Source of the DNA: CAYOKT01 sp964404605 | GTDB lineage: Bacteria > Electryoneota > Electryoneia > Electryoneales > Electryoneaceae | DNA length: 13,278 nucleotides | Direction: 5' to 3' | NCBI GenBank assembly: GCA_964404605.1 | Contig: CAYOKT010000076.1 | Span: 1-13,278, forward strand | Shown: positions 1 to 7,356 of the stretch, in pieces | Layout of the letters: every line of letters begins with the position of its first letter | Position numbering within the stretch: position 1 is the stretch's first letter | Notes under the pieces: generated by a model | What the model was told of the DNA's origin: nothing | The model's input: the letters and a program-made list of their open reading frames with translations, nothing else | Databases searched by the model: none | Position numbers and translations under genes: made by a program

Positions 1-22
1 GGACTGAAGTCCCGGGCCACCC
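1..22. repeat. Partial copy of a dispersed palindromic repeat at the left edge
   Basis: The first 22 bases are identical to positions 13253-13274 at the other end of the window and in the same orientation. Here the left arm of the palindrome is cut off by the window edge; the AGTCCCGGG arm and the GGCCACCC flank remain. Two copies at the two extremities suggest that the scaffold ends where assembly met a multi-copy sequence. The function is unknown, and REP-like elements are the nearest familiar category. Confidence 0.6.
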
Positions 23-103
23 ATTGCCGCGGCGTCGGCGGTCGAGTGGGGAAGCGGAGGTTTCCCGCGTGGCGGTACCGGAAGGGAGCGTGCGCAGGGT
101 GTG

Positions 104-137
104 CCGGCCGGGGAGACACGTGTCCCGGAGCGGCCGG
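104..137 (-). terminator. Imperfect GC hairpin downstream of the beta-helix gene, possible terminator
   Basis: The outer arms CCGGCCG (104-110) and CGGCCGG (131-137) are complementary, and the centre holds the 10-bp palindrome GACACGTGTC (115-124). The structure lies about 40 to 70 bases beyond the stop codon at 175. There is no U-tract, so it is at best a weak or factor-assisted terminator. I see no gene in the rest of 1-174. Confidence 0.25.
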
Positions 138-174
138 GTCATGGACTGGAGGAGAGGGGGGTCCGCGCGGGGCG

Positions 175-1674
175 TCAGCGGAGGAGGACGATCCTGCGGG
201 CGGCGCTCCAGCCGGGGGCCGTGGCGCGGACGAGGTACAGCCCTGAGGACGCAACGCCGGTCTCGCTGCGGCCATTCCAGAGCAGGGGAAGACGGCCGGC
301 GGGGTGGTGTCCGGAGGCGAGCACCGCCACCTGTCGCCCGAGCAGGTCGATCACCTCGACATGGACGACGGTGGAGCGGGGAAGGACCAGGTCGACACGC
401 GCGGTCGCATTGAACGGATTCGGCCACGCCGGGGAGAGATGGAACTCGCCGGGGAGCAGGACTGTTTCCGGCCCAGGCGAGGCGGTCTGGTCGAAGAAGA
501 ACTTCCCGATATCCGCAATCGTCCCGTCGGGGTCCTCGTTGGACGCAGGGTCGCCGGCGTCGATGCAGGGGGAGCCCGGACCGAGGTGATACTCCTCGTC
601 GACCCAGCGCGGGTCCTCGAGGACGAGACTGGGCAGGTTCACCGCGATATGGGGGTCGGTGGGCGGCTGCACCCGGTACAGGCAATCATACCGCATTGAA
701 ATCTGGGCCGCCGGCGTCAGCGGATCGATGGCCGCCGCCACAAGGTGCGGCGCCTGTTGGTCCCCGGCCCCGGCGATGATGGAGTTGATCACCGTGACAT
801 GGGAACCATCCATGGCGAAAATGCCGTAGGTCAAGCCGGCGCTGCAGGACATTTCGATGGAAAAGTGGTCGAGCCGGATACCCTGTGTGCCGGCGATGCG
901 AATCGCCGAAGAGCGTGAAGAGGGCAGGGTGTCCGTGCTGACGATGTGCACCGAATTCCGCCGCAGCGTGAGGCCGTCCCCGTCGATGATGAACATTCCC
1001 ACACCCCGTGTTTCGCTCTTCAGATCCACGGAGCAACGAGTGATCCGACCGTCCGAGCGGCTGATCCACAGGTTGGTGGGAGTGGAAGCGCCGATCGGAT
1101 CGGAGACGGTCAACCGGAAGCGCGAACTGTCGGCGGCGAGACGGGAGCGACTGCTGCGAAGGACCACGGCGCCGGAGAAGTTGGACATTACTTCGGCCTC
1201 GACCCCGAAGAGACCGAGATCGCCGTCATCGCTCACCTCGATGGCGGAATTGATTCCCTGGATGCGGCTGTGACGAATGGTGAAGGTGGACCTCTCCACC
1301 CGGACTCCGGTCCGGCACCCCTCCAACACGGCATATTCGAGGATACCGAAGGGCGAGTTCGCCCCCCGCACCACGATACCGCTCCAGGGGGCACCCGGGT
1401 CGCTGGGGCCGAAGAAGACGGGGTTGGCCTCGGTTCCGCTGACCTGGAACTCGCCGAGAACGATGATCTGAACGTCAGCCGCGAGTTCGACGTGCACCCC
1501 TGCTTCGATCAACAGGGAACCGTCTTCCGGGATGATCAGGTTCTCGTAAAGGCGGTAAGGGCTCTCCTCGGGGAACCAGATGACCCTGTTTCCAGCGGCC
1601 TGCGCAACGAGAGGAAGAAGACAAGCGAGCAGAAGAACGAGCACAGTCGCGACGCGTTGGCGGGAGGTGTGCAT
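175..1674 (-). CDS. Secreted parallel beta-helix protein with FlgD-like/T9SS-type C-terminal domain
   Basis: The product is 499 residues. Residues 1-26 form a signal peptide (basic MHTSRQR, hydrophobic VLVLLLACLLPLV, AQA-A cleavage site). Residues about 45-350 show short beta-strand repeats typical of right-handed parallel beta-helices. Residues 367-390 carry SPCIDAGDP followed by DPDGTIADIG, a module common in such exported proteins. The last 90 residues hold PNPFN (418-422), DLLGRQVAVL (443-452), SSGLYLVRA (476-484) and a terminal IVLLR. This matches the C-terminal sorting/anchor domain of FCB-group exported proteins. I chose the ATG at 1674 because GGAGGT lies 4 nt upstream and the signal peptide begins there; the upstream extension to 1761 is basic and unlike a leader. 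Substrate or binding partner is unknown. It probably acts at the cell surface or outside the cell. It stands alone after a 193-bp gap and probably has its own promoter. Confidence 0.85.
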   Translation of the reverse strand: MHTSRQRVATVLVLLLACLLPLVAQAAGNRVIWFPEESPYRLYENLIIPEDGSLLIEAGVHVELAADVQIIVLGEFQVSGTEANPVFFGPSDPGAPWSGIVVRGANSPFGILEYAVLEGCRTGVRVERSTFTIRHSRIQGINSAIEVSDDGDLGLFGVEAEVMSNFSGAVVLRSSRSRLAADSSRFRLTVSDPIGASTPTNLWISRSDGRITRCSVDLKSETRGVGMFIIDGDGLTLRRNSVHIVSTDTLPSSRSSAIRIAGTQGIRLDHFSIEMSCSAGLTYGIFAMDGSHVTVINSIIAGAGDQQAPHLVAAAIDPLTPAAQISMRYDCLYRVQPPTDPHIAVNLPSLVLEDPRWVDEEYHLGPGSPCIDAGDPASNEDPDGTIADIGKFFFDQTASPGPETVLLPGEFHLSPAWPNPFNATARVDLVLPRSTVVHVEVIDLLGRQVAVLASGHHPAGRLPLLWNGRSETGVASSGLYLVRATAPGWSAARRIVLLR

Positions 1675-1766
1675 CCCGACCTCCGTTGGCGTACCGGCGG
1701 TCCAACAGCGGGATCCCGTACGAAAGAGAGCTCGTCTTCGCGGTTGGGTTTGCCCCAGCAAAAAAG

Positions 1767-1796
1767 ATTCTACGGATAAACCCGCATCGAAATCAA
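1767..1796 (-). promoter_or_regulatory. Possible sigma70-type promoter for the beta-helix gene
   Basis: On the minus strand a TTGATT (1791-1796) is followed after 18 nt by TAGAAT (1767-1772), giving 4/6 and 5/6 matches to the classic boxes. The site lies in the unusually AT-rich 193-bp gap between the M20 peptidase stop and the beta-helix ATG, leaving a leader of roughly 85 nt. It is a pattern match only; the promoter consensus of this lineage is unknown. Confidence 0.35.
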
Positions 1797-1867
1797 TATG
1801 GAGCCGTCCCCCGCGAAGAGTTTTCCTTCGTAGACACCCGGAGTCCGATCCAACAAGTTGAACAATG

Positions 1868-3028
1868 TTACATTACGGCGTTTTCCGCTTGCAGGGTTAC
1901 AATGGTTGCGATCAGCCGGGCCGCATCCTCGAGGTCCGCGATTTTGATGTTCTCCTTGGTCGAGTGGACGTCGTTCATTCCCACTCCGAGCACCACGCAG
2001 GGAATTCCCTTGTGGGTGAGTACGCTGCCGTCGGTGCCGCCGCCGGAGATCTTGGTCTCCATGGTCCACCCGAGCCGCCTGCCCGCTTCCAGCGCCAGCC
2101 GGACCGGGGTATCCTCCTCGGTGAAACGCACCGCCTTGTAGTCGTCGCTTCGCTCCTCCTCGAAACGGGGGATGTCGTCGCCATCCGCCCGGTGGGCGGC
2201 GCAGGCGCGTTCGAAGCAGTCGCGCATGTGGCGGACCTGCTCCTCGAGCTTTGCCGGGTCGTGGCTGCGCGCCTCGGCCTTCATGGTCAGCTCTTCCATC
2301 ACGATGTTGGTGGCCCGGCCGCCCTTGATGACACCGATGTTCGCAGTGGTCTCCTCGTCGATGCGTCCCATCTTCATCGCCGCGATCGCCTCGGAGGCCA
2401 CCTTGAGCGCGCTGATGCCCTTCTCGGGTTCGACGCCGGCGTGGCTGGCGCGGCCGATCAGCCGGTAGTTCAGCCGCACCGCGGAAGGGCTGCCGATGGT
2501 TATGCCCCGGGGATCATGGTCGTCCAGGATGTACCCGGCGACGGCGCTGAAACGGGAGGTGTCGATGAGCTTCGCGCCCAGAAGGCCGATCTCCTCGCAG
2601 ATGTGGATCGAGAACTCCAGGTCGGGGCGGGGTACATCGGGCTGGGCCTGCGCCATGCGGGCGAGGTGGAGGATGATGGCGAGCCCGGCCTTGTCATCCG
2701 CACCGAGGATCGTCTCGCCCCGGGAGCGGACGACGCCGTCCTCGATCACCGGCTCGATGCCGCGGGCCGGTTCGACGGTGTCCATGTGCGAGCTGAAGAG
2801 CAGCGCTTTCGTGCCGGGGCGGTTGCCGGGGAGATGGACGATCAGGTTCCCGGCGTTGCTCCCGGCCTTGGCGCCGGAGTCATCCTCCTCGACCTCGCAG
2901 CCGAGCTTACGGAAACGGGCCGTGAGCCAGTCCGCCATCGCGCGCTCGTCCTTCGAGGGGCTGTCGATGCGCACCATCGTGAGAAAGTCGTCAAGCAGAA
3001 GATCCGGCTGAATCCTGAACTCGTTCAT
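1868..3028 (-). CDS. M20-family metallopeptidase, PepT-like (tripeptidase/aminopeptidase)
   Basis: The product is a 386-residue zinc-dependent exopeptidase of the M20/M25/M40 superfamily, closest in look to the PepT-like (YqjE-type) branch. Metal and catalytic motifs are all present: HMDTV (H81, D83), GADDKAG (metal Asp 111), CEEIG (catalytic pair E145-E146), YILDDHD (D169/D170) and the last ligand H355 in MNDVHST. RASHAGVEPE (193-202) is the hallmark of the inserted dimerisation domain. No signal peptide is present, so it is cytosolic and probably trims short peptides. The ATG at 3028 overlaps the mtaB stop as ATGA, and GAGGTGA lies 4 nt upstream, so translation is probably coupled to mtaB. 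The exact substrate cannot be read from the sequence; a tripeptidase or dipeptidase role is inferred. Confidence 0.9.
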   Translation of the reverse strand: MNEFRIQPDLLLDDFLTMVRIDSPSKDERAMADWLTARFRKLGCEVEEDDSGAKAGSNAGNLIVHLPGNRPGTKALLFSSHMDTVEPARGIEPVIEDGVVRSRGETILGADDKAGLAIILHLARMAQAQPDVPRPDLEFSIHICEEIGLLGAKLIDTSRFSAVAGYILDDHDPRGITIGSPSAVRLNYRLIGRASHAGVEPEKGISALKVASEAIAAMKMGRIDEETTANIGVIKGGRATNIVMEELTMKAEARSHDPAKLEEQVRHMRDCFERACAAHRADGDDIPRFEEERSDDYKAVRFTEEDTPVRLALEAGRRLGWTMETKISGGGTDGSVLTHKGIPCVVLGVGMNDVHSTKENIKIADLEDAARLIATIVTLQAENAVM

Positions 3029-4305
3029 CCTGTCACCTCGGCGGTTAGAAGGTTGTCTTTTACGGCGAAATGTAACAAACGGACGTTCACCCGTGCGCGC
3101 GGAGGACGGGGTGGTCCGGCGAGTCGCGCCCGCAGGTACTCGCGGGTGTAACCGGTGCGGCCGTCCTGCTCGATGACGATCTCCGCCGTTCGCCCCTCGG
3201 CGTCCGCATAATGGACCCGGCGGCGGCGCAACCCTTCCCGCCGGAGAACACCGGCGCGACGGGTGACGATTTCCGGCGGCACCGTCTCCCGCAGCTCGGC
3301 CGCCCGGGTGCCGGGGCGGGGGGAGAAGGGAAAAACGTGCAGGTAATGCAGCGGGCCCTCGTCGAGGAAAGCGAGGGTGCGGTGGAAAGCCTCTTCGCTC
3401 TCGCCGGGGAAGCCGGCGATCAGGTCGGCGCCGATGGTGGCGTTCGGGCGCAGGCGCAACAGCTCCGCCAGCGCTTCGCGCAGGCGGGCGAGGTCCATAG
3501 GGCGCCCCATGCGACGCAGGACCTCCGGGTCGGCGCTCTGCAGGGCGAGGTGGAGATGTCCGCACCAGGCGGGGATCGCCGCGAGGCGCCGGACGCGCTC
3601 CGGGGTCAGCTCCCACGGCTCCAGGCTTGACAGGCGGACGCGGGGCAGGCCGAGTTCCGCCGCGTCCTCGACGAGGGAGACCAGCCCGCCGCTCTCGCTC
3701 TCGAGGTCGCGGCCCCACGCGCTGAGGTCCACGCCGGTGAGGACGACCTCCTGGAAGCCCGCGGCGGCGATGCGCTTCAGGGCCTGGAGCACTTCTTCGC
3801 GAGGGGCGCTGCGGGACGGCCCGCGGACGAGGCGCACGGCGCAGTAGGAGCAGGTGTGGTCGCAGCCGTCCTGTACCTTCAGGAAGGCGCGGGACCGGCC
3901 GGAGACCCTGGTTCCGACGGCGGCGCGCAACGGCTCTCCCGCGCCGGAAACACGCACGATGGGCTCGGGCGGGCGGCCCTGCGGGGGCAGATGGGCGAAC
4001 GGGTCCGCCTTCTCCTCGACGCCGAGGACGACATCCACCTCTCCGCTACGGGCGAGCTCCTCCGCCGCGCGGGCGGCGAAGCAGCCCGCGGCGACCACCA
4101 CGGCATCGGGATTCGCCCGGCGGGCGCGATGGATCAACTGCCGGGAGGAACGGTCCGCGCGGCCGGTGACCGTGCAGGTGTTGATGAAATAGAGGTCGGC
4201 GGGCCGGTTGAACTCGACCACCCGCCACCCCCGTTGAAGAAACTCCTCGCCGGCGGCCTCGGTCTCGGCGCGATTCAAACGACAGCCCACGGTGGCGAAG
4301 GCCAC
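3025..4305 (-). CDS. mtaB: tRNA N6-threonylcarbamoyladenosine-37 methylthiotransferase MtaB
   Basis: This 426-residue radical-SAM enzyme adds the 2-methylthio group to t6A37 of ANN-decoding tRNAs. The N-terminal UPF0004 domain supplies three ligands of the auxiliary cluster: C8 in TVGCRLN, C44 in INTCTVTGRAD and C75 in AAGC. The radical-SAM CxxxCxxC follows as GCDHTCSYC (C148, C152, C155). LTGVDLSAWGRD (189-200) and DLIAGFPGE (294-302) are family motifs, and about 370-426 is a TRAM-like RNA-binding domain. There is no usable ATG; GTG at 4305 gives normal family length and keeps the conserved FATVGC start, with GAGGGA 9 nt upstream. GTG 4290 would remove the conserved strand. It lies 25 nt after rpsA. 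The start codon sits inside a perfect 16-bp hairpin. MtaB rather than MiaB or RimO is favoured by TVGCRLNRAETE and overall length, but not certain. Confidence 0.88.
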   Translation of the reverse strand: MAFATVGCRLNRAETEAAGEEFLQRGWRVVEFNRPADLYFINTCTVTGRADRSSRQLIHRARRANPDAVVVAAGCFAARAAEELARSGEVDVVLGVEEKADPFAHLPPQGRPPEPIVRVSGAGEPLRAAVGTRVSGRSRAFLKVQDGCDHTCSYCAVRLVRGPSRSAPREEVLQALKRIAAAGFQEVVLTGVDLSAWGRDLESESGGLVSLVEDAAELGLPRVRLSSLEPWELTPERVRRLAAIPAWCGHLHLALQSADPEVLRRMGRPMDLARLREALAELLRLRPNATIGADLIAGFPGESEEAFHRTLAFLDEGPLHYLHVFPFSPRPGTRAAELRETVPPEIVTRRAGVLRREGLRRRRVHYADAEGRTAEIVIEQDGRTGYTREYLRARLAGPPRPPRARVNVRLLHFAVKDNLLTAEVTG

Positions 4306-4316
4306 CGTGGGCTGTC
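4281..4316 (-). terminator. Perfect 16-bp hairpin between rpsA and mtaB, overlapping the mtaB start
   Basis: Arms 4281-4296 and 4301-4316 are exact reverse complements of 16 bases, closed by a 4-nt loop (CUUC in the minus-strand RNA). The hairpin begins 14 nt after the rpsA stop codon. Only GTTTG follows it, so the U-tract is poor for an intrinsic terminator. It contains the proposed mtaB GTG (4303-4305) and codons for the conserved TVGC. It could act as a leaky terminator or attenuator, an RNA-stability element, or a translational gate. The structure is directly visible; its role is inferred. Confidence 0.6.
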
Positions 4317-4330
4317 CCTCTTCGGTCAGG

Positions 4331-6888
4331 CTACTTGCCGGCGTCGGTTTTTTCCTCCTCCGGGGGCGTCTCCTTCTCCGGGGTTTCCGCGGGCGCCGCG
4401 TCGGTCTCGGCTTTCTCCTCCGCCGCCGGTTCGGCGCCCTTGTCATCCCCGGCCTTCTTCTTCGGGGCCTTCTTCTTCGCCGCCTTCGGCTTCTCCTCGG
4501 CTTTCGCCTCCTCGGCAGCCTTGGCTTTCGGCTTCTCCCCGGCCTTTTCCTCTTCGGCGGGTTCCGCTTCCGCTTCCGGCTTTGCTTCCGNNNNNNNNNN
4601 NNNNNNNNNNNNNNNNNNNNNNNNNNNNNNNNNNNNNNNNNNNNNNNNNNNNNNNNNNNNNNNNNNNNNNNNNNNNNNNNNNNNNNNNNNTTCTCTTCAG
4701 GCGCGGCTTCGGCCTCCGCCGCTGTTTCCGCCTCGGCTTCCGCCTTCTTCTTGGTGGTCTTTTTCTTCGCCTTCTTCTCCTTGCTCTCCTCCTCCTTGGC
4801 GGCCTTCAGGGCGAGGAGCAAGGGGTTGTCCTCCTCGAGGGCGTCGGCGAGAGTCGGGGTGACACGTCCCTTCTGGGACTCCGCGTAGGAGACCGCCTTT
4901 GCGGCCTGCTCCTTCTTCTCGGCCTTGGTGTTCGAGAGGACGACCTTGCGGTCCGACTTGTCGAACTCGATGATGACCAGCTTGAGGACATCGCCGGTCT
5001 GCACGGTGCGTTTCTTACCGTCATAGTACTTGCGTGAGAGGTGGCTGTTGGGCACGAACCCCTCGAGGCCGCCGGGAAGCTCGACGAGAATCCCCTTGTC
5101 CATGGTCTTGGTCACCGTGCCGGTCAGCTTGGAGCCCACGGGATGTTCCCGGGCGAAAGCGTCCCAGGGATTCTCCTCGATCTGCTTGTGGCCGAGGGCG
5201 ATGCGCCGCTCGTCCCGGTTGAAGTCGAGGACGACCACTTCGATCTCCTGCCCCTTCTTCAGCACTTCGCCGGGGTGGCGCACCTTGCGCGTCCAGGAGA
5301 GGTCCGAGATGTGCACGAGGCCGTCGATCCCGTCCTCGAGTTCGACGAAGGCCCCGAAGGGGACAAGGTCGCGGACCACGCCCTTGTGCCGCGTGTCGGG
5401 GCGGTACTTCGCCTCGAAGGATTCCCAGGGATCCTCCTCGGTCTGTTTCAGGCCGAGGCTGATCTTCTTGTTTTCCTTGTCGATACTGAGGATCATCACC
5501 TGGATATATTCGCCCTCGCGGACGATCTGGTTCGGGTGCTTGACATGCTGCGTCCAGCTCATCTCGCTGACATGCACCAGCCCCTCGATGCCGGGTTCGA
5601 CCTCGACGAAGGCGCCGTACTTGGCGAGGCTGACCACGCGGCCCTGCACCTTCTGGCCGACCTGGTACTTGCGGTCGATCTCGTCCCACAGGTGGGCGTA
5701 AAGCTGCTTCAGGCCGAGGCTGATCCGCTTGCGCTCCTTGTCGTAGTTGAGGACCTTGACGCGGATCTTCTGGTCGAGCTGTACCACTTCGCTCGGGTGC
5801 GCCACCCGGCCCCAGGAGAGGTCGGTGATGTGCAGCAGACCGTCCACGCCGCCGAGGTCGACGAAGACGCCGAAGTCGGTGATGTTCTTCACCGTGCCCT
5901 CGAGGATGTCGCCCACCTTGAGCGAACCGAGGAGCTTCTCGCGCACCTCGCGCAGGCTCTCCTCCTTGAGCACCTTGTGGCTGACGACGATGTTCTTCCG
6001 CAAGTCGTTGATCTTGAGGATGCGGAAGTCCATCTCCGTGCCGATATATGCATCAAAGTCGCGCACCGGGCGCACATCGATCTGGCTTCCGGGCAGGAAG
6101 GCATCCACGCCGCCGAGGTCGACCACCATGCCGCCCTTGATACGGCGGACGCACCGCCCGCGGATGATCCCGTCGGAGGCGTAAACGTCCTTCACGCGAT
6201 CCCAGACCCGCATGAAGTCCGCCTTGCGCTTCGACAGCAGGAGCTGGCCCTCGCTGTTCTCGACACTCTCGAGGAACACCTCCAGGGCGTCGCCGACCTT
6301 CAGGCTGGCCGGATCATCGAACTCCTCCAGCGGAACGGAGCCCTCGGCCTTGAACCCGATGTCGACCGCGACCTCCTTCTCGCCGATGGCGATGATCTTG
6401 CCGGGGACGATCTCGCCTTCCTGGATTTCGCGCAGGCTGTCGCCGTAGAGCTGCTCCAGCTCCCGGCGCTCTTCCGGGGTGTACTCGGAGTCCGGCGGGA
6501 GATCCTCGAGGCGGATGTACTTCTCCCCGTCCCGCATCTCGATTTTCGCCCCGCTGAGACCGGGGTCCTCGGGGACGGGCTCCACTTCGGGAACAGGTTC
6601 CGCCTCGGGAGCAACCTCCGCTTCGGGGGCGGGTTCCGCCCCGGGTACAGGCTCTGTCACGGGAGCGGGTTCCGCTTCGGGAGCGGGTTCCGAAACCGTC
6701 TCTTCCACCGCCGCATCGGCGGTTTCCGTTGTCTCACCGGCGGGGGCGGGTTCGGGTTTTTCCGCCGCCTTCTTCTCTTCCGGCTGGGCCGTGTCCGCCT
6801 TCTCTTCGACGGCCGGCGTTTCACCCGCGGCGGCGACCTTTTCCGGCTCTTCCTGCGGGTTTTTGGGGGTTTCTGCTGCGTTACTCAT
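4331..6888 (-). CDS. rpsA: 30S ribosomal protein S1, interrupted by an assembly gap
   Basis: This is the RNA-binding S1 protein that helps the 30S subunit capture mRNA. From the ATG at 6888 (AGGGG 7 nt upstream), residues 1-110 are a low-complexity A/E/P-rich tail with EPAPEAE-like units. Six S1 (OB-fold) domains follow at about 158-222, 238-306, 324-395, 408-482, 496-569 and 583-657. Domains 3 to 5 are the most canonical, with FGVFVDLGGVDGLLH, YGAFVEVEPGIEGLVH and FGAFVELEDGIDGLVH. After residue 700 comes a lysine/alanine/glutamate tail that runs into the 100-N gap (4591-4690). Beyond the gap the same composition (EKPKAKAAEEAK, KKKAPKKKAG) continues for about 86 residues to TAG at 4331-4333, but one frame away from the upstream part. 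The gap length is therefore wrong, not the gene. The long acidic and basic tails are unusual compared with the roughly 557-residue E. coli protein. Confidence 0.93.
4591..4690. other. Assembly gap of exactly 100 N
   Basis: One hundred unknown bases interrupt the sequence coding for the A/K/E/P-rich C-terminal tail of ribosomal protein S1. A round 100 is the usual placeholder for unknown gap size. The flanks are low-complexity, which explains the assembly failure. The true length should restore one frame between the codon ending at 4693 and the stop at 4331, so it differs from 100 by a non-multiple of three. Confidence 0.97.
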
Positions 6889-7104
6889 ACCGTTTCCCCT
6901 GCTTTCAGGCATCCTCCGCCGCCCGGCGGCGGGGTTCGTGGGGGCGCAGGACAGCCGCGGCAGTAGCCCACGGCGACACGGGTTGAGGCCCGGCGGGGAT
7001 GCCGATCCGCCGGCCACGCTCTCCCGTGCGGCTCCGCAGCGCGACGGCCGCTCCTGTCAGGGAGAAGCGGACCGCCGGGCGGGCCCATCCTGGCGCCTTC
7101 TTTA
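6889..7104 (-). other. Gene-free stretch upstream of rpsA, probable long leader
   Basis: These 216 bases separate the rpsA ATG from the inverted-repeat element at 7105-7130. Frames through it are open on both strands, but they are arginine-, proline- and glycine-rich shadows without family motifs. It is GC-rich and can form several local stems, including a CCTG/CAGG stem just before the rpsA ribosome-binding site. I recognise no known riboswitch or ribosomal-protein leader. If the promoter lies near 7105, rpsA has a leader of about 200 nt, which would suit autoregulation, but that is inferred. Confidence 0.4.
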
Positions 7105-7130
7105 TGGACCGGTTCACCTGGATCGGTCCA
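7105..7130. promoter_or_regulatory. 26-bp inverted-repeat element upstream of rpsA, copy B
   Basis: TGGACCG (7105-7111) and CGGTCCA (7124-7130) form a 7-bp inverted repeat around 12 bases. The whole 26-bp block matches, at 21 of 26 positions, the reverse complement of 10552-10577 upstream of the beta-helix gene. On the minus strand a poor promoter-like pair (TGGACC, 18 nt, CATAAA) overlaps its edge. It may be a regulator-binding site or a small dispersed repeat. Confidence 0.45.
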
Positions 7131-7140
7131 CTAACTCACT

Positions 7141-7275
7141 GGCGGCTCCGCGGGGCCTGCCCCCGTCGGCTGCCGGGCCGCCGAACGTCGTTGTCTCCGT
7201 CCCCGCCGCGGGGACTCCGTATCGCAACACCGGAGCGGCGCACGGGGTCCGTGCTCCCTCCGGCTGTCCTGCCGG
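7141..7275. other. Run of nested and alternative hairpins in the plsC-rpsA interval
   Basis: Four structures are visible. GGCGGC 7141-7146 pairs with GCCGCC 7177-7182 and encloses GGGGC/GCCCC at 7152-7163. GTCCCCG 7199-7205 pairs with CGGGGAC 7209-7215. CCGGAG 7230-7235 pairs with CTCCGG 7258-7263 and encloses GCACGG/CCGTGC at 7240-7254. CCGGC 7260-7264 pairs with GCCGG 7271-7275 and competes with the previous stem for CCGG 7260-7263. No coding motif is found. It could be a structured RNA, a leader, or a compound REP-like repeat. Confidence 0.45.
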
Positions 7276-7286
7276 TAAAACTCCCC

Positions 7287-7330
7287 GGGCCACCCTTCAG
7301 ACCTTGTCATCGAAGCTGACAGGGCCACCC
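7287..7330. repeat. Doublet of GGGCCACCC motifs related to the window-end repeats
   Basis: GGGCCACCC occurs at 7287-7295 and 7322-7330, exactly 35 bp apart. The same nonamer flanks the palindromic repeats at both ends of the window. Around the first copy, CTCCCCGGGCCACCCT closely resembles the right half of the end repeat. Between the two copies TGTCA 7305-7309 and TGACA 7317-7321 form a small stem. This looks like a degenerate or compound member of the same repeat family, situated just after the plsC stop. Confidence 0.45.
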
Positions 7331-7356
7331 GTCGCCCAGGCTTCGCCTCGTTCCAC

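Noticed and set aside
24..413. Plus-strand open frames at the left end
   Set aside because: They are arginine- and glycine-rich, overlap the beta-helix gene on the opposite strand and contain no family motif.
1760..1765. Run of six T on the minus strand as the terminator of the peptidase transcript
   Set aside because: No stable GC stem lies immediately before it; the nearest candidate is a 3-bp stem.
1865..3151. Long plus-strand open frame opposite the M20 peptidase
   Set aside because: It mirrors the codons of the peptidase, whose catalytic motifs are all intact on the minus strand; the plus-strand product is a compositional shadow rich in Asp, Gly, Ala and Val.
5041..6966. 641-codon plus-strand open frame opposite rpsA
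   Set aside because: High-GC antisense shadow of six clear S1 domains; it has no domain motif of its own and its repeats mirror the S1 repeats.
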